This document shows positions 19,966 through 31,675 of a stretch of 64,000 nucleotides of DNA, piece by piece (within the stretch, counting starts at the first letter, position 1; each line of letters starts with the position of its first letter). This stretch comes from Tubulanus polymorphus (Eukaryota; Nemertea; Palaeonemertea; Tubulaniformes; Tubulanidae): positions 11,136,501 to 11,200,500 of the forward strand of contig NC_134031.1 of NCBI RefSeq assembly GCF_964204645.1, given 5' to 3'. The notes beneath the pieces were generated by a model, which saw only the letters and a program-made list of their open reading frames with translations, did not search any database and had not been told where the DNA came from. A program made the position numbers and the translations under genes.

Positions 19966-21262
19966 TATACAAAGTGTTGACAAGCTCAATTTATACAGCA
20001 TTGTAGCCCTCCGGCATTTTCAAAGTTTTAGATGATTTATCAATAGAAATACTCTTATAATGCGCATCCTAGTGCGTTAGTGTTTAAGTGATTTTAGTGT
20101 TTTAGTGTCGAATATGTAAAACCGCAGTTTATTAGATTTCGAGTTGTAAGCATTTCCCGATAACTTACATTGATTATAATGCAGAATTCTTTATTTCCAG
20201 TTAACGAGGTTAAACAATTTTTCAGTTTTTAAAAAATATGGTTTGGACTTTTTTAATAGGAAAATACTAACAGGTTTGATGAAAAAATAGAAAATGGGAT
20301 TTCCGGTTTTATCATTTTTCAGTATATGGCGTTTTAGTAGGATGATGATTTTAAATTTTCAATAAACGCGGTATAACAATTTTTAGGTTTTTGAAAAATA
20401 TGGTTCCAAAGTTTTGTATACACAAGAGATTTTAAACAACGAAACTACACACACATGTAACTAAATCACTTTAGTCTTTCCAAATATAGAGAAATAACAG
20501 ACAAAAATATGTATATGTATATACTTTATCTTTTTTTCGCATCGCTTTTTCTTTGTTACAAAATTCCCAATTTTTATAAACTTTTCTTAAATATTTATGT
20601 TTTTTAAACATATTTCCCCATACTTTTACATTGCAATATTATATCGAGATTTTCTACATTTCATGCATTTTACAGCTAGACCTTGTAAAGATTTGGTACA
20701 TTAAATAACGCAGCAGGTAAACATTTCAATTGTATTACTTCGTTATGCGTAAATGTTTCGCGTCATCTTCCTACAATATGTGACTGCTATCGGCAGAAAT
20801 ATGGTAAATTAGGAATTAACATATCTTAAGTTAGCTTCACTTTTCTTAGCTACTCTTACAGAAACCAAGTATGGTTAAAAGTTCAAACGATCTTCAAGCC
20901 GCATGAATCGATCAACAGTATGCCATTTACTGACCGTGACTCGTGGCTACATTCGTATATATGGTTATGGTCAAGAAAAAGAAATGAACTAGTTTAAGTT
21001 GGAAAGCATAAAATGTTCTAGTACAAATATCTGGTTAGTTTGCTTAGTCTAAACCATACTTTCACTAACTTAAGAAATTGATGAACCTCATAAACTGAAA
21101 ATTAAGTTTGAGGTACTAAAAGATACTAAAACGGTAAAATCACTTAAATACTAACACACTAGGATGCGCATTATAGGAATATTTCTATTGATAAAACGGT
21201 GGACTCGCACACTTTGGACATACCGGGGACAACAGTGTAGTATAAATTGAGCTTGTCGACAC
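19966..21262. repeat. Nested inverted repeat across the inner arm border
   Basis: 19966-20110 ('gttgacaagctcaatttata ... aatgcgcatcctagtg') returns inverted at 21135-21262. A further short echo ('gcgcataataggaatatttc') lies at 21613. The arm boundary at 20686 falls near the middle of this structure. Possibly a separate foldback element that took part in making the inverted arms. Confidence 0.5.
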
Positions 21263-21817
21263 TCTTTGTTCTACCACCCGGATGGTGGTGCTACTGAGAT
21301 TTGTGCCCATATTCGCTATATGCATTTTTATCGTATCCCCTATGCACGACCGTTTCTTTTCTAAATATGGTAAATTAGGAATTTTTATAGATTCTTGTTA
21401 CCTCTATGTACCAATGTTTGGTTAGGGGAATTCCATTCTATTCCCGACAATCGCTCGATTTTCGTATTTGTCCCAGCCCATTTTCGCGCTTTTGACAAAA
21501 AAAAGTGAAACTACATTACAAGCGTGTGTAATCGAGAAATGTTTAAAACTTACAATCTAAACTTTGGTATAAATTTGGATGCTGTGAGACATTAAAACAA
21601 TGACCATAAAGTTGCGCATAATAGGAATATTTCTACTGATAACTTGTGGGGTCTTTAAACTTTATAAAAACCTATATATTAAGCTTGCTTAAATAGAATT
21701 ACTTCCAAAAGTGGTCGAACATGCGAATGCGTTAACGTTGATATGAAAACCAGAAAAACACGTCGGTGGCGTTTTAGATGACAACAAGTAGGGATATATT
21801 GTTTTACATTAAAAAGT
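20687..21817. other. Unique centre of the large element, left part; no gene
   Basis: AT-rich DNA with no homology to the right part (40506-41329) beyond short A/T-rich motifs. No transposase-like ORF. Ends at the Polinton insertion point, flanked by AAAAGT here and AATAGT on the other side (5 of 6 bases alike). Confidence 0.5.
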
Positions 21818-22287
21818 AGTAATAGGGATAATGGGCTTTCAAGCCAAAGGTCGAACGGTCGAGCTCGTAAAAAATGAAAAACATAAAAATAATTACAATT
21901 TCTACTTGAATTACTCGCAAAACTCATAAAAATGAAAAATAAATTCTCACACGCTCGAATTTATTTTTCATTTTATGAGTTTCACTCCTAATTCAAGTAG
22001 AAATTGTAATTATTTTTATGTTTTTTCATTTTTACTCACCCGCCCGTTCAACCTTTAGCTTGAAAGCCCATTATCCCTATTACTCTTAAAATATTCATAT
22101 ATATGAATAACATTTAAATCATTGAACTTCTAAAATCAATTTTAATAAAAAATTTAGTATTAAAATGGAAGCAAATAAGTACTACTGCCCAACATGTAAT
22201 ATCAATATAGATAAATCCCAAAAAGCAAGACACAATAAAACTAAAACACATTTAGAGAATAAATTGAAACTAGAGTATAAAGATGAT
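21818..22287. repeat. Copy C left terminal inverted repeat (470 bp)
   Basis: Pairs with 40036-40505. The outer 267 bp (21818-22084) are themselves a near-palindrome: AGTAATAGGGATAATGGGC returns inverted at 22066-22084, and the arms meet near 21950. The inner 200 bp include the first 41 codons of the polymerase gene, so the repeat runs into coding sequence. Confidence 0.9.
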
Positions 22288-25200
22288 ATATTAGAAACTA
22301 AATTAGAAGAATTAAAGAATGAAAAAGAAACATACAAATGTGATATATGTAATCAATCATTCAGTGATAAAAGATATTATAAAGAACATTTAAAATCTAT
22401 AAGTCATATTAGAAATAAGAATAATGATATTTTAGGTGAAGATTATTTTGATAATGATAACGATAAGAAACAGAAGACAATTAAAAGAATAAAAAATAAA
22501 TTAAACAATAAAAGACCATATATGGAAGATGTAAGAAATTATATTAATTCATTAGATAATAAAAAAGATATAGAGATAACCGAAGCATTTAAAAGTGATA
22601 TTGGCCCAGCAGCTATTGAGTTTAAATTTCATAAAGGAAAAACAATAGAAGAAAATAAAAAACATTTAGAAAATATGAAAGAAATAATAAAAATAATTAC
22701 AGATGTTGAATATCCTAAAATTAGTATATCAGTTAAAGTAAAGTTTATAAAATCTGAAGATAAACCAATATATAATATAAATTCTCATTCACAACATATT
22801 ATATCTAAACAACATATAGATGATAAATTAAATAAATGTTATAATGAAGTAAAAACTAAAATAGAAGAGAAATATTTTGAAGGATCTGGTTTAATATTTG
22901 ATGAGATAATATTTATAACTTTACATGTTTATAACACAAAATATAATAAGTTAACTAAATCAAAACCAATTGATGAAAATAATTTATCATATTATAAAGA
23001 ACCTGATATTGAAGCATCGAGTTATATTAAACTACCATTTAAAACTAATGCTGTTATAAATGTACAAAATTTTGATGATAAATGTTTTCTATGGACAATT
23101 ATAAGTTGCTTACACCCAGTTGAAGATTATAAACAACATAGTTTTAGATTAACTCATTATAAACAATTTGAAAATAATTATAAGATAGATAAGTATCCTG
23201 TTAGAATTAAAAATATTCCAAAAATAGAAAGAGATAATAATCTCAAAATAAATGTATTTGATTTAATCAAATTACCAAATACAAAAGGAAATAATATTAA
23301 ACATTATACATTAGAACCTTTATACCTATCAAAAGATTATGATTCAAATGATGTTATAGATATACTATATTATGAGAATCATTATATGTAGATTAAACAA
23401 ATAGATTTATTTTTTAGAACAGAAAATGATCACCATAAAATATATCTTTGTAGAAAATGTTTACATAGATTCAGTAATGAAAGTACATTATTAAATCATA
23501 AACAACTATGTGATAATCATGATTATTGTAAATTAGTTTTACCAAATGAAAAAGATAAAATATTAGAATTCAAAAAATATGATTACAAAAATAAAGTACC
23601 ATTTGTAATATATGGAGATTTTGAATCATTAAATAAAGAACTAACTGATCAAGATAGAAAAGATATATATTATAAAAGAAAGAAATTAAATTCTAATGAA
23701 AATGATATAATTGATTATTCAGATCCTATAATAACAAATACTATTAAAAAGATCTATCAAAGTGCTGCAGCTTTCGGGTTATATATTAAATCTAATTATC
23801 CAGAACTAATTGAAAGTGAATATTATAATTACAGAAATGAAAATGTTATCAATCATTTTTGTGACTTATTAATTGAATATGAAATAAGATTTAGTAAATT
23901 ATTGAATACAAATAAAGAAATAATTATGATAGAAGAAGATAAAGAAGAATTTGAGTTTGCAGATAAATGTTATTATTGTGAAAAGATATTTAATTATAAA
24001 GATAAAAAAGTAAGAGACCATGATCATTTGAATGGAAAGTTTAGAGGCGCGGCACATGAGAATTGTAATTTGCAAGCAAAGAAAATCAATTTTGTCCCCA
24101 TTATATTTCATAATCTATCAGGATATGATGCACATTTATTCATCAAACAGTTATGTCATAAAATAGAAGAAATCAATAATGAAATAGAAATATTAAATTC
24201 AAATAGATCAAAAGATAAAATACCAACTTATAAATTTAGAATGTTAGCTAAAACATCTGAGAATTATATATCTTTCCAATTTGGATGCTTAAGATTTATA
24301 GATTCATATAGATTTTTAAATAGTTCATTAGATAACTTATCAAAATCATTAGTTGATGATGAATTAAAAATATTAAAACAACACTATCCAAATAATGATG
24401 ATTTTAAATTAATGAGATATAAAGGAGCAATTCCTTATTCATTTTATAAAACACACAATGATTTTAACATAACTGAATTATTGAAAGAACAATTTTATGA
24501 TGAATTAAAAAATGAATATGTTAAAGATGAAGTCTATAATAGAACATTGAATATTTGGAATCATTTCAAAATAGAAAATCATGGGCAATTAGTAGATTTA
24601 TATTTAAAATCAGATGTATTATTATTAACTGATATATTCGAAAGGTTTAGAGATGTAAACCTAAAATATTTCAATATTGATCCTTGTCATTGTTATTCAT
24701 CACCAGGATTAACATGGGATTGTGGATTAAAATTTACAGATATAAAAATGGATTTGTTAACAAATATAGATCAATTACTATTATTTGAAAAATCTATAAG
24801 AGGAGGTGTTTCAGGTGTATTGGGTGATAGATATTTCAATGTAAATGATAATCCTGGATATAAATTATTATACATAGATGCAAATAATCTTTATGGTTGG
24901 GCAATGATGGAACCACAACCTTATGGGATGTTTGAAATAACTGAAGTTTTACAAATTGATAAATTTGATTGGAAGAAAAGAATTCTAGATATTGCAGATG
25001 ATTCAGATACTGGTTACTTCTTCGTTGTAGATTTAGAATACCCCGAAAATATTAAATTCAAATCTAGAAATCTAGCATATTGTCCCGAACATAAAACTGT
25101 TAAACATGAAGAATTATCAAATTATCAAAAAAGAATTAAACCTGATAATCATATTCATACTGAAAAGTTAATGGTAACTCAAGAAGATAAATATAATTAC

Positions 25201-26169
25201 GTTGTGCATTATAGAATGTTGAAGTTTTATTTGAGACAAGGAATGATATTAAAAAAAGTACATAGATATATTTCATTCAGTCAATCTAAATGGTTAGAAA
25301 AATATATAGATTTTAATACTACACAGAGAACTAAATCTAAAACTGATTTCGAGAAAGATTTCTTCAAGTTAATGAATAATGCATTCTATGGTAAGACTTG
25401 TGAAAATATTAGAAATAGAAATGATATTGAGTTAGTTAGTAATGGTAAAAGAATTAGACATTTACAATCATATCCTAAGTTTATAGGTAACAGAATATTT
25501 GATGAAAATTTAGCTGCAGTTAAGATGAGAAGAACAAGTATGAAATTTAACAAACCGATTTATGTTGGAGCTGCAGTTTTAGAGTTATCAAAGCTATTGA
25601 TGTATAATTTTTATTATAATGTTTTACAACCTCATTTTGGGGAAAAACACATAGAAATTCTATACTTTGATACTGACAGTTATATATTAAAGATAAAAAC
25701 TGATAACATAACAGATGATTTAAAAACATTAAAACATCATTTTGATTTCAGTAACTATCCTAAAAATCATGAATTGTTTACCAATGATAATAAAAAAGTT
25801 CCCGGTAAATTCAAAGATGAATTAGGAGGTGAAGAAATGATTGAATTCATTGGTATTAGATCTAAAATGTATAGTTATAAAACTTAAACTCATGAATCAA
25901 AGAAATTGAAAGGAATTACCAAAAGCGTTGTTGAAAAGAATATTCATTTCAAAGATTACATCAATTGTATATTTAATGAAGAAGTTAGAAAACATAAGAT
26001 GAAATGTTTAAGATCTGAAGATCATGAAATGTATATTGAAGAGATAGAGAAGATAAGTCTAAACCCATTTGATGATAAAAGATATATTTTAGATGATGGA
26101 ATCCACACAGTTGCATATGGTTGCAATTTAGATGAATATATAAAATTCAAAAGAGAAGAAACAAAATAA
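22165..26169 (+). pseudogene. Protein-primed family-B DNA polymerase, two in-frame stops
   Basis: One 1334-codon frame broken by TAG at 23389-23391 and TAA at 25885-25887. In order: two N-terminal C2H2-type fingers (CPTC..., CDIC...), a KCFLW/LHP region known from animal Polinton polymerases, another finger (CRKC) after the first stop, exonuclease motif I (DFES, D485), an HNH-like insert (CYYC ... RDHDH ... CN, near residue 618), exonuclease II (NLSGYDAH) and III (YLKSD), polymerase A (DANNLYG, D905), B (KLMNNAFYG, K1068) and C (DTDS, D1169), and KMYSY. This enzyme copies the element from a protein primer at its ends. All catalytic motifs are present; only the two stops break it. Codons are strongly A/T-biased. 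The start lies inside the terminal repeat. Confidence 0.9.
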
Positions 26170-26230
26170 AATGAGATTATGAAAAGGATTCTAGCGTGTT
26201 AATCAATTTCAATAAAAATTTGTATAATAA

Positions 26231-26572
26231 ATGGAGAGTAAACAAGTACACAGTGAATTCTTAGATAGAATTAAAGATACTTCAAGCGTCAAATCTGTAG
26301 ATTATAAATTTAAAAAACTAACTGAGTTAACAATTCACAAGAAATATTTAATTACTAACATTGAAACAATTACTAATAAATATGGAGATAAATTAGTAAT
26401 TCATTTAGAATATGAAGGATTAAAAGGAAATAAATATAAATTCAGAACTTATTTACCAGATAGATTTCATAGATTATCAAGTGAAGATCTAGAAGAATTA
26501 TGTTCTGGAGATTTCTATTTCGTATACAAAGGTAAGAATGAAAAAGGTCACCATGAAATAGATTTCGAATAA
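26231..26572 (+). CDS. OB-fold-like small protein, possible ssDNA-binding protein
   Basis: 113 aa, intact. The core TELTIHKKYLITNIETI, then a beta-rich VIHLEYEG and KFRTYLPDRF, then LYFVYKG-like strands, resembles a small protein that commonly sits after the polymerase in animal Polintons and that I read as an OB-fold. That fold and its position next to the polymerase suggest single-stranded DNA binding during replication. Inference, not proof. The start is a TAATAAATG 61 bp after the polymerase stop. Missing from copy B. Confidence 0.5.
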   Translation: MESKQVHSEFLDRIKDTSSVKSVDYKFKKLTELTIHKKYLITNIETITNKYGDKLVIHLEYEGLKGNKYKFRTYLPDRFHRLSSEDLEELCSGDFYFVYKGKNEKGHHEIDFE

Positions 26573-26589
26573 GAAAATATGTAAAATAA

Positions 26590-27345
26590 ATGGTAGAATT
26601 AAAAGAATACAGAATATTTGTAGATTCTAGAAGGCTTACAAATTATAAATCTCATAATTTACTAGTACAATTAGATAGAGAATTTAAGAATTGTGTTGAT
26701 TTAAAATTAGTAAATATAAGTTTATGTAATTCTTTTTATAATATATCGGATAAAACTTTTGAACATAGAGGGTTTATGATTTATATGAGAAATAAAGATA
26801 AATGGTTTCATATATTTTTAAAACCAGGATTATATAATTTAGAATCATTAGCGCAGGAAATTAATAGAAGAGCTCGGTTGAAAATCGGGGGCACTTCTGT
26901 ATTTGAAATTAGATTTAATAAAATTGATAGTACTAATAAAATAAGAATAAAGATATCTAATGAACAACATAAATTTATGGTAAACAAACCACTGGCTAAA
27001 ATGTTAGGAATTAAACCGCTTACAGTTACTGGAAACGCAGAAGGTAGCTCAAATATAATACCTTTTACACACTTTTATATTTATTGCAATTTAATCGAGC
27101 CTACAAAAACTTTCGAAGCAACTAAAGAAACAATTTGTAATTCAAGTATACTAAATATTTTACCGCTAAAAAATGTTAAACAATTTGGAACTCAAATAAA
27201 TTATAATTTAACAGAATGTGATTTTAAACCATGCATTCATAAATTTAGTAATTTTAAATTAGAAATAAGAAATCATAATGGATACTTAATTGATTTAAAT
27301 AACTTTCCTGTGATATATGAATTAGTTATAAGATGTAGAGAGTAA
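26590..27345 (+). CDS. Minor capsid (penton-like) protein, candidate
   Basis: 251 aa, intact. Size, beta-strand-rich composition and the N-terminal LKLVNISLCNSFYNIS run match the minor capsid/penton proteins of Polintons, predicted single jelly-rolls that close the fivefold corners of the particle. In this family it works with the major capsid protein. Starts at AAATAAATG, 17 bp after the previous stop. A scrap of its last 24 codons survives in copy B. The alternative is another structural protein. Confidence 0.6.
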   Translation: MVELKEYRIFVDSRRLTNYKSHNLLVQLDREFKNCVDLKLVNISLCNSFYNISDKTFEHRGFMIYMRNKDKWFHIFLKPGLYNLESLAQEINRRARLKIGGTSVFEIRFNKIDSTNKIRIKISNEQHKFMVNKPLAKMLGIKPLTVTGNAEGSSNIIPFTHFYIYCNLIEPTKTFEATKETICNSSILNILPLKNVKQFGTQINYNLTECDFKPCIHKFSNFKLEIRNHNGYLIDLNNFPVIYELVIRCRE

Positions 27346-27361
27346 TTTTTTCACTATATAA

Positions 27362-27709
27362 ATGAATATAACTGTCGGACCGAGTATATGTTTTGGATTT
27401 GATTTTAAACGTGAGAAAGAAATGAAATTTAACGTTAATGATGTAATTACACATATTAAAAATATTGCATTTTCTAATGAAACAACATTTGAGTATGAAA
27501 CAACAATTGATAAAGAAACTTTTAATGTAGAAAAGATTACTGAGTCTTTAAGATTTTACGAATTAGATGAAGATTTTATCATATATGATATTAAAAACAT
27601 ATTATCCAAAATATATGATAATCATAAAACTAGTAATAAAATAAATGTTGAATTAATCATCACTAAGATAACTAAATATTTTGAAGATAGTAATTTTTTT
27701 GATAAATAA
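27362..27709 (+). CDS. 115-aa protein of unknown function
   Basis: Intact. Acidic and charged, with no membrane segment and no motif I know. The N-terminus GPSICFGFDF is conserved in the copy B scrap near 2893. The start is TATATAAATG after a T6 run. Its stop codon touches the next gene's ATG (TAAATG), so the genes are end to end. Confidence 0.55.
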   Translation: MNITVGPSICFGFDFKREKEMKFNVNDVITHIKNIAFSNETTFEYETTIDKETFNVEKITESLRFYELDEDFIIYDIKNILSKIYDNHKTSNKINVELIITKITKYFEDSNFFDK

Positions 27710-27931
27710 ATGAGTGATAATAAGTGGATAATAACTGGATTATATAATGGAGCATTACTATCAGTTGGAAGTGTTGGTTATTCAATGGTATTAAAAAAAG
27801 TATTCAAAATGGGAAGTGTTAATGTTGATAGATTTGATATAAATGATATTTTAAAGTTAACATTAGCAGTTACTTTATCTAATTTAACAATTGATTATTT
27901 GGAAAAACAAAAATATATTCCTCCCATATAA
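27710..27931 (+). CDS. Small hydrophobic protein (73 aa), conserved Polinton type
   Basis: Starts directly after the previous stop in AAATAAATG. Contains LYNGALLSVGSVGYSM, a weakly hydrophobic Gly/Ser helix, and a second helix around LKLTLAVTLSNLTIDYL, ending with PP-I. Small proteins of this look occur between capsid genes in other animal Polintons; the function is unknown, perhaps virion membrane or capsid cement. Intact. Confidence 0.5.
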   Translation: MSDNKWIITGLYNGALLSVGSVGYSMVLKKVFKMGSVNVDRFDINDILKLTLAVTLSNLTIDYLEKQKYIPPI

Positions 27932-27955
27932 ATACATAATTTTTTTGCTAAATAA

Positions 27956-28378
27956 ATGGCTTCTGCAATTATAACTATTATAGGATCGGCAATTGTTAAC
28001 GCTTTAGCATTTACTGGTGGTGGTTATTTATTTAAACATATTGATAAAAATAGTTCATTAGGAGAACAAAGAAGACATAACTTAGCGTTAGAGAAATACA
28101 ATAAAGCTGCAGAAGAATATAGAGAAAAGAGGCAAAACTATATGGATTATATTAACAAAGAATTATATGATCAGAAGATTTCACATAGAGATTTTCAATC
28201 AGTTGATGATGCAATGAGTTTATATAACGCAGTAACCAATAAAGAAAAATTACATCTATAACAACCTAAATTATCAGATTATTATACCCCAAGTAAAGAA
28301 CAACAGAAATATGAAATAATTTGGATTTTAGGTGGAACTGTTATTGTTATATTTGTTGCTTATAAATTTACTAATTAG
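27956..28378 (+). pseudogene. Small membrane protein with 'SDYYTPS' motif, one in-frame stop
   Basis: A 140-codon frame with one TAA at 28259-28261. The N-terminal half starts with a hydrophobic segment (IITIIGSAIVNALAF) and a charged helical region (KYNKAAEEYREK). The C-terminal half has SDYYTPSKEQQKYE and a membrane segment (IIWILGGTVIVIFVAYKF). Copy B keeps the second half without the stop, so the break is specific to copy C. Probably a virion or membrane component; function unknown. TAAATG start after T7. Confidence 0.6.
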
Positions 28379-28397
28379 TAATTTTTATTCTAAATAA

Positions 28398-28832
28398 ATG
28401 GAAGATAAAGTTGATAGTATTGATATTATTCCTCATGATATAAATAAAACTAAATTAAAAACATATTTAGAAAAACAGATATTAGAATTTGAAAGTGACT
28501 TAAAGATAAAAAAGAAAAAATATCTAAAAAGTAAAATTATATATTATTTGATTATAAGTGGTTCGGTTACAATTAGTTCTGTAATAACATTTCTAGCAAT
28601 ATTCAGTCCATTAACACCTTTAGCTATATCAATTGGTGTGTTAGGATTAAGTTCAAGTGTTTTAACTGGTATAAGTTCAAAATTAAATATAAAAAGTAAT
28701 AAAGAAAAAATAAAATCTAATATAAAAGAAATTAATAAATTAAAGAATACACTAGATTATATAATAAGTTTAAATGGTCATATAACAGTTGAAGAACAAG
28801 ATAAATTATTAAAAGAATTAATAAATTATTAA
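28398..28832 (+). CDS. Two-membrane-segment small protein
   Basis: 144 aa, intact. A charged N-terminus with a Lys-rich helix, two adjacent hydrophobic segments (about residues 54-72 and 77-92, IIYYLIISGSVTIS and LAISIGVLGLSSS), then a Lys/Asn-rich coiled helix ending ELINY. Probably an integral membrane hairpin protein. Broken relative in copy B. TAAATG start. Function unknown. Confidence 0.55.
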   Translation: MEDKVDSIDIIPHDINKTKLKTYLEKQILEFESDLKIKKKKYLKSKIIYYLIISGSVTISSVITFLAIFSPLTPLAISIGVLGLSSSVLTGISSKLNIKSNKEKIKSNIKEINKLKNTLDYIISLNGHITVEEQDKLLKELINY

Positions 28833-28848
28833 TTTTTTAGTTATATAA

Positions 28849-30133
28849 ATGGGGTTTCCAAAAGCTTTCCAATATAATAAATCAATTAAATATAATATTC
28901 CAGCAATAGATTTTAATAAAGATATTACATATAGAAATGAAGTTTTAAATTCATTAATTGATTTATATATTTATGTTACTGAAACTAATAATTTTAATGC
29001 AAAGATGGAAAATATATTTCATGTATATTTAATTAATTTTAAAAAATTGAAAGATGAAAAACAATGGTTAGTAAAATCTAATATGAAGTATTGGCAGAAT
29101 CAATTAAATTTTGCTGTTTATTGTGCAACAACAGGTTGTGGAATTAGTTGGAATGATCATTTAAATAACTTAGATAAAAATTTAAAGTATTCTGATTTAA
29201 AATTAATTCACACAATATTTAGATTTCACACATATTTTCAAATCAGAATAATATTAAATGAATTAGAATGTCCTTTACCCGGGTCTAAATATTTTAAAGA
29301 ATTAGATAATAATATTAATATATCCAAGTTTTATAAAATATGTAATGAATTTAATATAAATATTAATTCCGATTTCAGAGCGCATGGTAAATTGCAAGGT
29401 GTTGGTGAAGAGTATGAAATAAAAAGAATTGATTATATGCATAGAATTTCAGCTTATCATAATTATAAAATTGATAATAATAATGGTTGGGTTAATTTCA
29501 TTTTAGAAAATGGTGAAGGTTTTACAAAATCAGGTATACAAAGAATAAATCAATCTATTAGAATTCATTTAATATGTATTTTAGGCGCCCAAGTTGAAAC
29601 AAGATCCCCAATAATTGGAAATGATAACACTTCATTCGATGCGCAGAAACAGTTTAAAGTTTTATTTGAAGATTCCATACATGATGATAAAAATAGATCG
29701 ATTCCAGAAAACATTATAAGATATCAAAATTATTTAGATAAATCTCATGTAAGACTTAATTATTGTATAGGCCCTAATCTATTAATTATTTCTAATGATT
29801 TAGTATTAAAGATGGGAAACATAATTGGTTATAATAATCTAATTAAAACCGCAACAATAAATAATTCATTTGGGTTAAATGATATAAATAAAAAGATTAT
29901 TACTGCTCCAAAATTAATGGAAGGTGAAATCAACTGAAACTAAAACTAAGAATATTAAATTAAATAATGATTCTAAAATAAAAGATTACAATACATCAGA
30001 AAATAATAGAACCGATATTATTCAACATGATATAATTAAACTAAATGATGATAATAAATCCCATGAAAATACTAAATTAGCTATAACTTGTATAGGAATT
30101 GTAATCGGAGGAATATTATATTTTAAATTTTAA
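28849..30133 (+). pseudogene. Conserved 'GFTKSG' Polinton protein, split by a 20-bp deletion
   Basis: The first 362 codons (28849-29937) are open and include QLNFAVYCATTGCGISW and GFTKSGIQRINQSIR, then ILGAQVETRS and a DAQKQF run. These are strongly conserved in Polinton proteins of many animals, with no assigned function that I know. After KLMEGE the frame runs into a stop. The rest of the gene continues in another frame (29924-30133) and ends in a membrane anchor. Copies A and B hold 20 extra bases at this point and read through, so copy C has lost 20 bp near 29931. The large part may still be made as a protein without its anchor. Confidence 0.7.
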
Positions 30134-30149
30134 TTTTTTTATTATGTAA

Positions 30150-31634
30150 ATGGCAGAAGGTGTAGAAAATATTCCATTTGATGACATGGGAAATAATAAT
30201 GAAGGATATATTGATGATGATTATAATGATGCAGAAACTAATATTGATAATGATGATGAATCAGCATATAATTCTAATTTAACAAGACCTGATACTAATG
30301 ATTTTGTTAAAAATGCACGTTCAAAGATAAGTACTGAAAATGAAGTACCAGAATTAACAGGAAAAGAATACGAATATAATGAAATTATTCATGAAATTAA
30401 ACCAATTTTAAAAAAATCTGGAATTTTAATCAATGATGAAGGTGCCAACCTTTTAGCGCCAGATTTAAAATATTTTAATGGTGAATATTATTATCATTTG
30501 GAAGGAGATTATTATATTAAGATCACTTATAAAAATAGATTATTAGCAGAATCAACTTTGATGAGGGTAGAACTATCTTAAATTAAAAGAATAAGTAATA
30601 GTAATGAAATAACTGATGTTACACAAGAAGAAAGAGATGAAAATTTTATAAGATTTAAAAATAATGTTGCTAGGTTATTTAAAACAATCAAAAATAATCT
30701 AGTAACATATGAAGAGTTTAGAGATCGATTAGATAAATTAGGTAAATCAGAAACAGAAACAACTTCTGAACAGAATATAACTTCCAAAACTAGTAAACTT
30801 AAATCAAACACTGAAGTTCAAACTGAAAAACTTTTACCGAATGGATTACTTGATGCAACAGATCAAGAAATAGAAGCTTTAAGTATGTTTTCTAAAAAAA
30901 CAATTAGAGAAATAATAAGTATACGAAATGATGCCGATAAAATTGCTCGCGAAAAACATATTAGATATAATAAAATTAAACCTTTAGAAAATAAATTATT
31001 TGACACCAGAAAAGAATTAGAACAATTAAAATTAGATAGAGAATTTAAAGTTATTGAAGAAATTGAATTTAAAAAAAGAAATGCATATTTAGAAAAAGAA
31101 ATTGATGATTTAGAATATAACATAGAATTTCAGAAAGAAAAAATGAAATTATTATTAAAATCATACGATTATTGTATCAATAGATTAAAAGTTGTTGTTA
31201 AAGAGTTAATACTAAAACCAAATTCTGACATATCACTAAAAGATAAAATAAAATTATTATTTAAGTTAGAAGGAATAACAATTCTTTCAATTCTAACAGC
31301 TGTAACTATGTTATTCACAACAATAGGTTTAGCTCTATCAAATTCACTGAAATCTACTCCTACTCCCAATAAACCAGATAAACCTCCAGGTAATAATTCT
31401 ATACAAGATAAAGTTAAGGATGGTTTAAAGAAATTAGCAAAATATTTATGGGAACTATCAACGAAATCTGCTGCAGCTTTACCAGGAGTTATTGCTTTAA
31501 TTGTTGGTTTTATATTGAAATCTGCAGGAAACATTATTAACTTTGCTGCTGAACATATTATTTTATTTTTAATTACAGTTGTAAGTGCTATTATTTTTGG
31601 TTTAGTAAATATGATATCAAAAAATATCAAGTAA
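30150..31634 (+). pseudogene. Coiled-coil and membrane protein, one in-frame stop
   Basis: A 494-codon frame with one TAA at 30579-30581. Parts in order: an acidic Asn/Asp-rich N-terminus, a region with YYYHLEGDYYIKITYKN, a long charged coiled-coil-like section (about residues 250-355, KELEQLKLDREFKVIEEIEF), a hydrophobic segment (ILSILTAVTMLFTTIGLAL), an amphipathic block with WELSTKSAAALPG, and a last hydrophobic segment. The C-terminal half is typical of a large Polinton protein seen next to the capsid gene in many animals. Probably a virion membrane or assembly protein. The part after the stop (from 30885) could start on its own at a Met. The start is TATGTAAATG after T7. Confidence 0.65.
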
Positions 31635-31675
31635 ACCATGATAAAAAATTAATTATTTATTTTTTTGTTAAATAA

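Larger units (their letters stand above)
14688..20686. repeat. Left arm of the large inverted repeat
   Basis: It pairs with 41330-47333. I followed the match gene by gene and at the borders: the outer end is at 14686/47335, and the inner end is at 'cagctagacctt' near 20686, matched at 41330. The 192 residues of PC4 exon 2 compared are identical in both arms. Differences seen are mainly counts in short repeats and one homopolymer base. Confidence 0.85.

Noticed and set aside
23041-23391. OTU-like or other protease domain before the first stop of the polymerase
   Set aside because: The KCFLW/LHP run has a Cys, but I cannot place the matching His and Asp. It is better described as the N-terminal region known from Polinton polymerases.
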